NCBI GenBank assembly: GCA_963556255.1
Contig: OY744607.1
Span: 3,774,383 to 3,838,382, forward strand
Direction of reading: 5' to 3'
DNA: 64,000 nt
DNA from: Allolobophora icterica
Taxonomy: Eukaryota; Annelida; Clitellata; Crassiclitellata; Lumbricidae
Program-made: the position numbers and the translations under genes
Notes under the pieces: model-generated
What the model saw: only the letters and a program-made list of their open reading frames with translations
The model's database searches: none
Told to the model about the DNA's origin: nothing
Shown: positions 12,307 to 26,100 of the stretch, one piece after another
Numbering within the stretch: position 1 is the stretch's first letter
Layout of the letters: each line of letters starts with the position of its first letter

Positions 12307-12945
12307 CAGTGAAACTTCATTACAGTGCGCAAGCTAATTAACCTCCCAGGGACGATGTTGGCAATGTAACTGCCTACAAATACACTGGAAACTCATTATA
12401 ATGCTGTCTGTGGCAGCCAAATGAAGAACCACCGTACAATGAGGTTGTGTTATAGCGAGGTTGTGTTATAACGAGGTTGTGTAATAACGAGGTTGCATTA
12501 TAACCAGGTTGTGCTGTAAATAGGTTGCATATGAGGTTGTGTTATAACAAGGTTGTGTTATAACGAGGTAGTGTTATAATGAGGTTGTGTTATAATGAGG
12601 TTGTTTTCAGCAACTGAACTACTCTTGTCATCCATGTTCAAACCACGGTATAAGGTTCTGTGTGTGCTGTTTGGCTGTGCTCCATGCATTGAAAAATATT
12701 CAAAAATGGCACAGAATTCATCCGCAACGATCTTTCGACACAGCAAGTTCATAAGTCCTTGCAATGAATTTTCAGTTACGAGAGAATGTTGCGGTGTTAT
12801 ATCAGAATCCGTGTAATAATGAGGCATGTTATAAGGGGGCTTCAGTGTACCTACATTTTTAAATTAAGCACCACAGGCGCTGTTTTGCAAAAATTGAGCC
12901 CACGATCCTTGCTATAACTGCACGCACTGTAAGAAGGTTTCACTG
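12307..12945. mobile_element. Pogo/Tigger-like non-autonomous element (outer)
   Basis: Terminal inverted repeats begin CAGTGAAACTTCATTACAGT (12307 onward) and, read from the other end, CAGTGAAACCTTCTTACAGT (ending 12945). They are flanked by TA at 12305-12306 and 12946-12947, as in Tc1/mariner/pogo insertions. No transposase is present. It hosts a second element at 12383-12847. Confidence 0.8.
12383..12847. mobile_element. Second pogo-like element nested in the first
   Basis: Ends read CACTGGAAACTCATTATAA (left) and CACTGAAGCCCCCTTATAA (right, reverse strand), flanked by TA at 12381-12382 and 12848-12849. The interior has tandem copies of GAGGTTGTGTTATAAC (about 12440-12605). Confidence 0.7.
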
Positions 12946-13689
12946 TATGTTGTCATTTAGTTTTTTCAGAATGCTTTGTGTGCGCATAACAGCATATGTT
13001 TGCTACGACATGCTTTGCAATGTTTACTGCATTTCAAAAGTAGATTGGCTTCCGGTAGTTTTACGACGAATTCGAAGTCTTCCATGTTTTGAACGTCCAC
13101 ACAAAGCCTTAAGTCTGTGCCAAGGTTTGTAACGGAGTATGTTTAGAACATATTAGCTCGTTCTGATAAATTGTTTCAGAACACTGTATGCATACGAGAG
13201 CCGACATTTGCTACCATTGTGTGGCGCAGTTGAGAGTTTTGTCAAAGGTGCTATACAAAAGATTTGATACATAATGCATGCATACGTTACGAATAACAAT
13301 TGTAAATACATTCACCGCAATGCGGTGTCGTAAATGTACTACAGTGACTGCATTACGGAGGATAGCGTAAACACTGTTTTACGATGTAAAGTTAAAGTGT
13401 ACATTATGTGGGGCCTTTTTTGAGACTCTGAAGCTTTTGAAGCGGTTATTTTTTTTATGAAGCCTGCTGTGAACAATTGCTGTTGTGTGAAACATGCCGC
13501 TTAGCAGAAGTTGTACCTCTTGTCCGTTCGTTATTTGTTAAAATGTTTGCTTCGATTAAAACAGCTTAAAAGCTTCGTGTCACTGTGAGAAAAACAGTGC
13601 AAACAATTACTTCATTTAATTCATTTAATTTGTCTGCTTTTAACCGACTCATTGCATTTCGATGATGGTGAAGAGGTGGCATAATGATG

Positions 13690-14101
13690 GCTAACTCATT
13701 GGATTTTTACTTTTGCAACACGAGTTCGAATCCTAGGCCATCTTGTGAATTTTATGTGAGCTGCATTGTCGAATTGTGCATGACCTTGGAAGCCATCTTT
13801 TTAGGTATGAATATCGCTGTAATCCAATACATCTGCTAATGGCTGTGGTAGGATTTCGGCTTATGTCATTCTCTTGGCTCTCCTTATAGTGCAGACTATG
13901 TTACGAGATGTTAGGAATCTTCTTATTCAGCTTTAGAATGGCACTCACAATAATGCTGTCTATGTAACTTGGAACTAGATGGGGTGATGTTAATTAAGGG
14001 GTCCTCTGTGTATTCTGCGTTTGATGGAAGCAATGTTACCGCTAAGCAAAATGATACCGGTTGAAGGGGCGCTATATAAATTTCCATTGATTGATTGATT
14101 G
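13690..14101 (+). repeat. tRNA-derived SINE with (ATTG)n tail
   Basis: B-box-like GAGTTCGAATCC near 13722, a body including GGAAGCCATC, and an end GCTATATAAATTTCCATTG followed by ATTG repeats. Confidence 0.55.
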
Positions 14102-15698
14102 ACACCTTTTTTCCTTCTTTCATTCCTTCCTTCCTTCCTTTGATGGCCTCAGTGTTCCTCTCAGTGGCATCAAACAGTGTGTGGTGGGTAGCAATATTAG
14201 TCCATCCCACACACTTTAATCACACGGAACATTTAATTGTTTCCTTGTTCGGCACCAGACTGAAGTCAAGTAATGAAGAGAGAAACTGAAGAAGCAGCTC
14301 ACAAGGCATTAACAATTATTAAGACTGTTTCAAGGCATTAGCGGATCAAGGGAGTGTTTGGTCACCCAGACATTGTCCTATCTGTGTGACTGTCCTACTT
14401 TATACAGGCTTGGGAGTTGGGTCCCCCGTGCGAGTTATTACCATGCCAGCATGCCCATGTGGACCCGTATTCTGATACTGGACCCAGTATATGACACCTG
14501 GGGGCCATGAAATGTTTACGGGCAAGCTAGGATGGAGACGTTACGTTAAAGTGCAGGGCATGTTACGTTAAAGTGCAGGGAATGTTACAATGCAGTAAAG
14601 TACACATGAAATACACATACTCTGAAGTATCTTCATATTGGAAGGCAGGAAGAAAGGATTGAAGAAAGGGAGGAATGGTCAAGTAGCTAAGAAACAAAAT
14701 CTTTACGTAAACAAATCCTTAAACAAACTAATAGCTAAGTAAACAATATGTTATATTTAAGTAAACACATGTTGTAGTAAACAAAAAGCACTTCTCTAAA
14801 GTTCCCGTAATTCTTCTTGAACTCCATGTTTACTGAACGTAATGTAATGTCAGTCAAAGAAATATTAACATGCTTCCAAAGGCAAGAACAACGAGACAAC
14901 AAGTCCAGCTGTCTGGATCACCTAAATTCTTCTAACAGATTTCAACCCTTTTCAGTTAAGTAAGTAAGTAAGTAAGTGGCCTTATTTGCATCTGAAAAGT
15001 GCACGTGCACTACAATTACATACATATCTGAAATGGAATGTATAACAGGAGCAGATTTTATGGACATACATGCACGGCTCAATGTAACTAAGGTTGTAGT
15101 TTTATGATTTTGGACAGAGAATAGGAGAACGTATTTGGGGCCCCATTGAGGGAAGTTTGTAGTGCGACATACTGAGACACAGCTGAGCTGAATTTTTGCT
15201 TTTCTATATGGTTGATTTGGATTTTTAGTTTGTTTCACTTAATTGCATTTAATGAATACTGAATTACGTTTTTTGTTCTTATTTTATTTAAATTTTTATT
15301 CCTCAGCTTGTGCATGAAATTTCATTTTGGCAAAAATTTGTCAGTTTTTCTGTGTACCTTTAGAGATTTGTAAATAATTTCTCGGCTCGTTAGTGACACC
15401 GGGTTGTCTTGCACGTTTTCATGTAACGATTTTTTGCGTGTCTATCAGTGTGTATGTGATCTTTTTCTTTCTTCTGCATTTTACAGTTTATTTTCATAAA
15501 TATCTATGTATTATAATGTTTTATGCGTGCTTCAGAAATTACAGTTTTTTACGTTTAACGAAGAGATGGCTATTTTTTAGGCAGAGATGAATACTGAGAG
15601 TTGTATTTAGAAGATTTTATTTGTTGGTTTGTTTGTGTAAGCAAGCTGGCAATTTAGATGAAGAATTTTTTTTTAAAGAAATGACCCTATCAGCCACG

Positions 15699-16037
15699 TT
15701 CGTTGGGGCCCCGTTGTGCCCATAGGGGTTTGCCAATTGCCACAGTTTGCCAATTGCCACTGGTGTTTGTCATTGCCACTGGTGTTTGTCATTGCCACTG
15801 GTGTTTGTCAATTGCTACTTAGGTGTTTACCAATTCCCACTGTTTCTAACTGCCACCATTGCCACGTGCCTCTTTGTATTTGCCAATTTCCACTGGTGTT
15901 TGTCAATTGCCACCTTTAGCCAACTGTCACTTAGGTGTTTACCAATTGCCACTGTTTCTAATTGCCACCGTTGCCACGTGCCACTTAGGTGTTTACCAAT
16001 TGCCACTTTGGTGTTTGCCACTTTGGGCCCCAACGAA
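15699..16037. mobile_element. Inverted-repeat element filled with TTGCCACTGG repeats
   Basis: Exact 13-bp inverted ends TTCGTTGGGGCCC (15699-15711) and GGGCCCCAACGAA (16025-16037). The interior is an irregular tandem array of CAATTGCCACTGGTGTTTG variants. Short open frames here are by-products of the repeat. Confidence 0.65.
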
Positions 16038-16805
16038 GAGGGCTCACTGGAGGTAATTGTTACATCAATTGCTTTTGGGGTTGTGATTGGTGTCAGGCTT
16101 AGGTGTCGCCCCAAAACTGTGACCGATTGGAGAATTATTGCCCCTAATCTGGTAATTTCACAAGTTCTGACGCTTTTGATCATATGACTTGTTATCGTAA
16201 GCATAATGTTATGTCGTGACTGTAACAAAAGTTGTATTCAAGAATGCGTAATATACAGATTGTAATGTTTTACTCAGATTGAGACCTACTCACTGAAAGA
16301 GAATAAAGTGTAACCAGGCCTTTAATTTTGAAATATAAATATATGCTATTTATATATTTGAAATATATATTTACATAATGCCTTTTTATATTTGAAATAT
16401 ATATATTATTACTATTTTAATCATTATATCATTGTGATTGTTATTATTATGATCATAATTCTCACTCATGTTGTTATCATTTTTATTTCTATTATTATTA
16501 TTTTTGTAATTAAGCATAATTTTGTGATGATGACATTACTGTCTAGTATCAGAGACTGCAAAGTACGTGGTATTGCGTGCTGCGTTGTACTGGCTTCCAC
16601 TTGTAGCCGCCCATATTATAGCTTAGTGTCTGATTAATCTGTACAGCGCAGTGGTTTGGCCTGACCTACAATCGATGGCTTTGTTACAATTGCCTCCTGT
16701 AACTGTATCTGTATGCAATGTTCGGAGACTTTCAAAGAGATATATTTCTAACCAGAAATCATCTACAGCGTTCTTATGATCCATAATTACATTAAGATTA
16801 CTTGT

Positions 16806-17050
16806 CTTCTCATCTGCACAATGTAATGCATTGTAATGTAATGCACTGTAATGTATTTCAATGCAATGTATTGTATTGTAATGCATTGTAATGTTATGTA
16901 ATGTAAATCTCAGAAATTTCTCAGCACCACACAAAAGCCATGTCCATTCTCTCTGGCAACTTGACGCGGAACCTCCACTGGACTTCAATCTTTGGACAAC
17001 CCTCTGATACAATGCAGCATGCGTGAAAAAGCTGGTGCTTTGCACTTAGC
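16806..17050. repeat. AATGTAATGCA-rich repeat and SINE-like fragment
   Basis: Irregular TGTAATGCA repeats precede GTAAATCTCAGAAATTTCTC and CACACAAAAGCCA. The latter block recurs at 35378-35425. Confidence 0.6.
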
Positions 17051-17706
17051 TTTAGAGTAATGTAATGTAATAGAATTTATACAGCACCTCGTAAGTACCT
17101 TGCAGTAGCGCATTAGAAGCTTGAAGATTACGATCGAGAGACAAGCTTATAACTGGCGCTATATCAACTCAAGTCCGCAATGGCCAGGTTGTTTGGTCAA
17201 TTATGGTGCCAGGTCAGAATCTGGGGGAGGTCAGGCTGAGGACACGGCATGGTGCTAGGGTGGAAATCGATGATGGTGATCGTGGGGTGGCACCAGAACG
17301 AAATATAAGGGTCGGACTGGGGAGCATTGAGAGACGTACACAGATAGACAGAAGCAGACAAGGAGGCATATGGGGGTTGTCCAAATATGTTCATATTTAC
17401 ACAAACCTTTTCAACATGAAAGAAGTAGAGTTTGACATGTATGTTAATATTTACTTTTAATTGTATAATCGACTTTTTTGTGCGTGTAACCCAACAGTTT
17501 CATTCCTTCAACACTTCATTCATCATACAATTCATTTGCACATTCCTCCATTCATTAATTTCATTCGTTAATTCATCCAGCCATCAATTTATCACTGAAT
17601 GGTGATCACAAATTGTGCTATCACTGATGCACTTGATCCCAAAACTCGACTTAAAAGTAACAAAAATAAATATCTGAGATACTACAAACTTCCAAGATTT
17701 ACAGAT

Positions 17707-18789
17707 CTACTGCTTTATGACTTTTGACACAAAAGCTGGAATGTTATTTTGTGATCTATTTTGACTGAATGTTAATTTTTCGTTGGCTACGAAGTCCAGG
17801 ATCTCTTGTTTCGACGCGATTTCATTTTCTTGGTGACTTTGCGACGGCTTGATAACATCGTGGTCACGTTTTTGGAAATTCTCATCTTGAATCTTGTCGA
17901 CGTTTGCGATGACATTATGTTTCATGTCGGGATGCCTCTCTATTTCAGGCGCATTCTTGTTTATATCGCCAGTTTTGCTGTTTTTATTTCCGTCGTCATT
18001 AGAATCTTGTATGTTCAACTTTTCGTTGGCAGGCCTTTCCATTTCAACGACATTCTTTTTGACAATCTGGTCATTTTTGTTGAGCTGGGGATTTGAATCG
18101 TCCACCTTTGGGTTTTCGTTGCTCTCTTTTACCACCTTTGGTGAATCTTTGATGACTACTTTCTCCCCTTCACTGTGTTCTTCCTTAGAGGAAACTTTTG
18201 GAACAACCTTCTCTGTTTTCTCCTCTTTTTCCAAACTGTCTGCTGGCACTTCCCTCTTTTCTCGTTTGTTTTGAACTGGTTCAGGCATAGCTTTATCAGC
18301 CGCATTTCCACCAACTGCTTGGACTGGTCCTTTTGAAGTCTAATGTAAACAACAAACAATTGAATATATGTAAACATAAAATATAAGTAAACAAAATATG
18401 CAAATAAAATTATGTAAACAAACCCATAAATAAAATACATGTAAAATATGCATGAAAATATATGTAAAAATACGCTAAACTATTCTAAACAAAAGATTAC
18501 TTATCACAAAGGTAAGCCACTATACACGCATTATTTCCTAATACAGTACTTCCTCGTATGTTCTGCCACATTAAGTTTTACTTGGTACTGACCACAGTAT
18601 ATGTAATAACCATCAACTGATGCCCATCATCTAAGCTTTTACCACCATCACAAGGGTTCAAATCCTGGAGTTCATTGGCAGGAGTGTTAGTGGAACAGAA
18701 GCCTTGAAATAGCTTACTACCATGCACCCTACAAGCAATTGCCTAACTATAACACATCAACAAAAGATTAGTGCACAAAGTTTACTAAC

Positions 18790-18865
<76 letters not shown>

Positions 18866-21800
18866 AAACATTTAGTAAGTGCTACTATCCAAAGACCAAA
18901 CATCAATCTGTAGTGCTGAGCAATTGTGAGTGAAGAACTTGTTCAAGGTCCCTACACAGTCACCATGTCACATGAGGAGGCTCAAACATGTACTCTCTGC
19001 ATTACAAGGCTAGCACTCTATCCATTCAGCTTAGCGCATAAGCGATGTATTTAGTTATGTTAACTTGCTATTTATAAATCTTCAAATAATAATAATAATC
19101 GGATAATAATCCTGAACAAACAAACTGAACCAACCTGGATTGGTGCTTCGTGATGAACTTCAATCTGATGGCGCTTCAGTTCATCAATGATCTTTCGGTG
19201 TTCATCTAACAACAGTCGCTGTTCTTGTTGCTGCTTCTTCAACTCCTCTAAGATGATCTTTGCTTCGTGCTTATCAACGTCTGCATGTTGATCACTGGGA
19301 ACTTTGTCATTAACATCCGATGCCTAAATAAACAGTAAATAAAAAATTCAACACATTTAAATGTACAAATTCACTTGACATTCATTTCCATTACCAAAAA
19401 GTACCAATAAAAGCCTGAAACAGGAATAGTAACACTTGACATTTTTGGGTTCAGTTTTGGCTGAATCTTGTTAAGAAGGATGTTAATGATTGGTTAGTAT
19501 AACCTTGGGGCTGAACTCACTTATAGGAATCCAATCACTTCAATGGTAGCAAAACAATATCATCTAATCCTAATGGCTTCTAATCCTATGGCTTCTAATC
19601 TAATCCTAATGGCTTCCAGTCCTAAATATGGCTTATAATCTAATCCTAATGGTTTCTAATCTAATCCTAATGGTTTCTAATCTAATCCTAATGGCTTCTA
19701 ATCTAATCCTCATGGGTTCTAGTCCTAAATATGGCTTCTAATGGCTTCTAATCTAATCCTAATGGCTTCTAATCCTAATGGCTTCTAATCTAATCCTCAT
19801 GGGTTCTAGTCCTAAATATGGCTTCTAATGGCTTCTAATCTAATCCTAATGGCTTCTAATCCTAATGGCTTCTAATCTAATCCTCATGGGTTCTAGTCCT
19901 AAATATGGCTTCTAATGGCTTCTAATCTAATCCTAATGGCTTCTAATCCTAATGGCTTCTAATCCAATCCAAAATGGCTTCTAATCCTAATGGCTTCTAA
20001 TCTAATCCTAATGGCTTTTATAACACCCAATCATAATGCGCTGGGTATCAATCAATGATCAATCAAGTGAAATCAATCATAGTCAAAATCATAAGCCACT
20101 GAATTCTGATAAGTCAGGGAAAACAAGTACCGAGTATAAAATCAAACAACTCACCTTGGCAGATTTATCCCTGACATCGTTAGTCTTCTGTACGTCTGGC
20201 TGTTCATCTGGGATTGGTGCTAGGTGTTTTTTTGTCTCTGGCATGTGCTGCACCTCTACTGGCTGTTCTTTTGGGGCATTTTGCACATCCAGATTCTTTG
20301 CCAGTGAGTCATTTCGAACTACTGCTAATCGCACTCCACCAGCCTCAACGACTTTTTCTGCTGACGGCTCCATTCCTAACTTTGCATCCTCGCCCTTCGC
20401 AGACTCAGGCTTTTCTTTAAGCCTGTCTTGACTTTCCTGAGGCTTTCCTTCAAGCCTGTCGTGACTTTCCTTTGAATTGACTGTTTTCTCATTCACGGTC
20501 TCTTTCCCTTTGAGCGGTGCGGGTTGGCTTTCCAGTTTTGGCTGCAGCACATCAACCAGTGCAGGTCTCGCGTATGCTTGCTGATGACCATCTGTCACTT
20601 GGGTCATCTTCTCATCGACCTGTTTCTCTGCTGGCTCCTTCGGCTCTGAATCAATTGCGCGTTCAACTAGATTTCGATTCTTGTCTTTGGCAGCATCTTC
20701 TTCTTTTGATTGATTCCCAACAGCCTCAATGCCTTTCTTCAAATCTTCTATTTTCTCCTCCTAACCAAACAAATAACTTGTAAAATCAATCACTAATGTT
20801 CATCGCAGATCTAAGTTTAGATAGCAAAAAGCAAACATGTCTCCAAACACTGGTGACAGAGCAGGAAATCTAAGTTCACACAATAAAGAAATTTCAATGA
20901 AATACAAGATTTACAGTAAATATGGAAAACTGTAATGATTTACTTATGTGACGACACACAATGCTGACAGAACTTCCACTTACAAATATCTGTAATAAAG
21001 CTCTAAAAATTTAAATAAATGACAATAAAACTGTACTAATTTACATAAATGACATTGTTCTGTCACAGATTAAAATGTATGAAGACCTCACTTCCAACTA
21101 CACAAATGTTGAAATATTCTGGGAATCAAATAATACCTAAAAAGCATTTACATAGATTATGACTACCACATATATTATGCCAGGAATACGAAATACCTGA
21201 ACGACAACCTCGTCGACCGGGGCATGTGGATTCGGAGGCTCCTTTCTCTTGTCATCTTCCTTATCTGAAATGTTCCCAAGCAAATTGGTTTCAATACGTT
21301 AAGTGAAAACTTAAACCATCTGTTTTAATTAAAAATAGAAGAAGAAGACGAGAAGTATGAAACGAGGAGTATCAAGTTTGCTGAAAATAAATTTTAATGA
21401 AGAAACTGGTTTAAAATCACCAAAATACCATCAAACATTGATTATCATATCTTACTATCACCTCTGCACTATCTTTGTTTTGTGGTTCTTAATGTTCCCT
21501 GCTGCCCGGCTTCAGTGTATGCACCTCTGAACTTGGTACGGGGGTATTTAGTTGTACTGTCATGTAAGTCGTATCTTATGCACCACAACCACCAGCATGA
21601 CACCACCACCATTACCATGACTGCTGGTACAATGATCACCACCACTACCATCACAACCACCACCATGACCAGCACAATCACTACCATGCAGTGCATATTT
21701 GAAGGAATTTAGACTACTGGGACAAAATTTTGGAACTTGTCCCCGAAAAACTTTTATGACTTTTTTCTGGGAGTTCATCTCCCCGAAAAAGTTGATGACC

Positions 21801-23127
21801 TTTTTTTTAGGAAGTCATCTCCGAAAAATGACCTTTTCTTAGGAATTCATCTCCCGAAAAAGTTCATGACCTTTTTGGGAATTTACTACTGGGGCAAATC
21901 TTAAAACTCTTCCAACATTTTGTCCCACTACTTATACTTTAACCATACATTGCCTGGGACAAATCAGCCTAACTACTGGGACAAATCCTAACACTACTGG
22001 GACATTTGTCCCACTAGTTATACAGTTAAAATATGCCCTGCTACCATGACTATGGCAACCTCCACCATGACCACCTCCACCACGACCAGCAAAATCACTA
22101 CCATGACTATAGCCACCTCCACCACGACCAGCACAATCACTACCATGACTACGGCAGGCAACCTCCACCATTACCACCACAATCACTACCGTGGCTATGA
22201 CCACCTCCATCATGACCATCAGCATGATCACTACCATGACTACGACCACCACTACCATGACCAGTACTATGACTACGACCATCACCAATATGACCACCAC
22301 CACCACCACCACCACAAAAGCATGCAAACAATAGTAAAACTTAGACAGACATTTTCCTTAACACTTAACACGAGCAGGCACTAATCCCTCTCGTCGTTAA
22401 AGGGTTAAAGCATTCTCTGTAACATCCGAAAACTCATCTGCTTCTGTGTGGCATTTAGAAGGCCCTACATCAATTGCACATATCAAAACAAGTTCACCCT
22501 CACTCACCAGGCAGTTTGCTATCCACAACCGCGACGTCTATGCTCTTATCAACTTCGACCTGTTTGCTCTTATCAATGACGTCGACCTCTTTGCTCTTAT
22601 CAACGACGTCAACCTGTTTGCTCTTATCAACAACTACTGCGACTGTGATCTTGTCAATCACTTCCGGTTTCAGCGATGGTGCTGCTGCCACAGTCACTGA
22701 ATCTGCATCATCCTTTTTGACTGGTCCACCTACATCTGAAAATGGTAAAAGATGAAGGTAACACACCCTTCCACACAGGCATCCACAGAAAAATCTTCAA
22801 AGCCACAGAGGTTAAGTTAACACAATTTGTTTCTCTGCCTCCAAAGACACTCTCTCGCACCGCTGTCTGTCTCTGTTCGTCTCTCTTCCTCTGTCTTTCT
22901 CTGCCCCTCTCTCTCCGCTACCCTCTTCTGCCTGATTTCCCTGTCTATCCTTTCTTTACTATACTTCTGTCTGTCTGTATGTCAGTCTGACTTCCTCTGC
23001 CTCACTCTCCTTCCCTCCCTCTCTCCTTCTTCTCTCCTTCCCTCTCTCCGTCCCTTACTCTCTCTGTCTGTCTCTCTGTCTGTCTCTCTGTCTGTCTCTC
23101 TGTCTGTCTCTCTCTGTCCTCCGTCTC

Positions 23128-23159
<32 letters not shown>

Positions 23160-26100
23160 ACACACACATGCATGCACTCACACACACACACACAAACACA
23201 CACACGTGCAAACACACACACACACACACACACACCTGTTTCTCCTCTTCCAGCCTAAACCTCTGTCATTCCAAATCCTTTCCAAAGTTATCGAAGCATC
23301 TTCATCTTATCACCTGGATTAATTCCATCCGGTTTGACGTCAACCGGCGGCAGTTGTTCCTTCATTTCCTCCAGTTTCTTCTTCAGTTCTTCATCATTGT
23401 GTATCGGCAGATTATCTTCGTTGTGTTCAATCGGTTGACCGAGCTTGACCACGGATTCGTGCTTGACCACCTTGTCATCAGCAGTCAGGGTCACATACGA
23501 ACTGGCGATGAGTATCGTCACACCAATCAGTAACACCAGCTGAAACAATTTTTAACCAGATTTTTAATTATTTCTATCATGGTCTGGAGAAATGGCGTTG
23601 GGAAGGCCTAACAATGACTCTGATTGAAATATACGAGAAAAATTTTACCATCAGTGGTGGATGGTCTGAATCCATGGGCGGCGATCATGGGGGGACATGT
23701 CCCCCACCTCTAAGAGTGGGGGGACACTCCATACATTTGTCCCCCCCGAAATTTTGAAGAAACATAAAAAAGGCGGAGAAATGTAATTGTGCGTGAGGGT
23801 TTTCGCTGCGTTTTTGACCAGATGAGGTAAAAACTCTATTTTTGAGCAGAAGTGTCCCCCCAAAATTCTGAGAAAAAAGAAGAAATTCGTAAAAAAAAAG
23901 CTAGAAAAGTCATAAAGTTTTTGTGGAGACGAATTCCTAAAAAGTAAAAAATATTTTTTGTGGGGACATGAATTCATGAAAAAAGGTAATCGACAGACCA
24001 TGGCCGACTTTGTCCCCCCCACCTCTCAGACAAGATCGCCGCCACTGTCTGAATCTGTGGGGTGGCAGCAGTTTGGAGAAGGCTTAATCTATGGGCAGAA
24101 GTAAAAAATCTGCGGGTAAAACGTGCCTCCAATAACAGAGTCTGAAACAGTATCGAAAGATCTGTAGGCATCCTTGAAATTTCTGTGGCAAATGCATTTT
24201 TTCCAGAGGAACACATAATCTGAACGAGACAGACCCAAGGGGAGAAGCAAAATATATGCGGCATATGTTGTTATCATCGATGGGAGACCGTCTACACCAG
24301 AGTGGGCGAACTTTCAACACATGGGTGGGGACAACCAGAAACAATATCGTATGGTTTGAAACGGTGGGACCAATGGCCAGAAGCACCATGTATGTGGTAA
24401 TTTATAATTAGTAACTTCTATTGAGCCGGTGTTTAATGCACAAGGCATCAACCAATGGCACATCAAAACCAAACCATAATCAGGTCAACAACCAAATCAG
24501 TCCAATAAGTCCAATCTATTACCTTATCATCTGATTAGCTAAGGTAACAATGGAAATCATCTGATTAGCTAAGGTAACAATGGAAACACTAAAAACTAAT
24601 AAAAGACAGCTCGGCACCTGAGCGAAGGATCTTGTGTTGCCTCCATGATCGACCGATATTGCCGTGATGAAGAGCACAGCGGGCAAGATGTAGCAGATAA
24701 GTGAACCCATTGTAGCTCCTGTTATGGCCAACATGAACTCGACTACATAAACAAAAGGCAAGAAAGAAATTTTTTTTTTAACAGAACCATTCAGCATTTA
24801 TGTATCGTAGCATCATCAGCATTTAATATAAAAACCATCGGTTGAAAACAGAGACCATGGTCAGGAACTGCTTGCAAAAGACATGCATACTAAATAAGGT
24901 AATTGCTCGTTAATAATTATGGCAAATTTCTCGTTTACAAGTATGTCTTACTCACTAATAAGCAAACGCAGTCAAGGTTACGAAGTGTTAGCAACTTCAT
25001 ATTTCTTAGCCTCGGCATACGAAGGCAGGTGGCCAGCCCTCTCCTTGCCGTTGAATCTTCCCACCATCAGTGTACAGTCAATGTACTCATTATAGCCGAC
25101 TTGCATATGGGCAAAGGTGGAGCAGAAATCTCTAAACAAATTCCTGACCTGACGAGGATTTGAACACCTGACCGCTCAACGGATAGTCCAGCATTCCAAC
25201 CACTACACTGAGGGAAGCTTATTAAAACATACAAAACAATTCTGTACTAACTGTTAGGAACGAGTATGCCAATGGTGAGAGTGACCCCGATTATTGAAAC
25301 GGTGATCCCTTTAAAGTAGGCTGGCGGAATGTAGATGGCACCCCCAAAGTTGTCGTGCAACCCCTTCTGCAAACACAAACACTCCACTTAACGCATCCGA
25401 TCTCAACTGCTATGTCACATCTGTTTCAAAACACAAAAGGACCGAATTTACAATCTCATATTAGTATCAGGGAAAAATTTCTATCATGGCAAATAAATAC
25501 AAAAAAAGGATTAAATAAATAAATTAACCAAGTACAACTGAAGCAAACAGAACAGTCTACCAACAATGCGTCAAACACACTAGAAGTAAATAAATGCAAA
25601 TAAAATAATAAATCTAAAAATACACAGGGTACACAATAGAATTATACCTAATGCTGACTCTTTTGCTAGTAAAACCTTTGTCATTCGAATGTTACATGCT
25701 TAAATTAATTTTATGAACTATGTACACCAAAATGCGGTTAGCAGTTGGTTTTGAATAAAGGATATACTTACTTACTTACTTACATCTAAATTAAAACTAA
25801 ATTTTTTTACAAATCTGATTGCAATTTTGGCTGAAGTCACCATCGACGGATGATGTCTCGGATGCTATGATTAGAAATCATTAGATTAGATTAGATGAGG
25901 GTTTCTAGTTGGCAGGAGTACACTGAAAACTGCAACAGAGCTTTCATTTTGAACTGATGAAAATCAACAACAGCAATTCTGCTCTATAAAACTCACAAAT
26001 TGATTCAAAAAGAGCAGAAAAATTTGAAATAGTAACAAGGTCGATTAAACTCAAGTCATAATATTTCGAAAATGGATCAAAAATAACCAACAAAGAATCA

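Larger units (their letters stand above)
6469..17706. other. Intergenic region, no gene recognised
   Basis: Roughly 11 kb between the Galpha stop codon and the 3' end of SLC38A10. I found no exon with family similarity. Open frames here are short, start at non-ATG codons or lie in repeats. Supported contents are the tandem repeats, transposon-like elements and SINEs listed separately. The first few hundred bases probably hold the Galpha 3'UTR; no polyadenylation site was assigned. Confidence 0.6.

Noticed and set aside
17806..18274. Plus-strand Phe/Ser-rich frames opposite the last SLC38A10 exon
   Set aside because: Antisense of Lys/Glu-rich codons; the minus frame continues correctly across splice sites.
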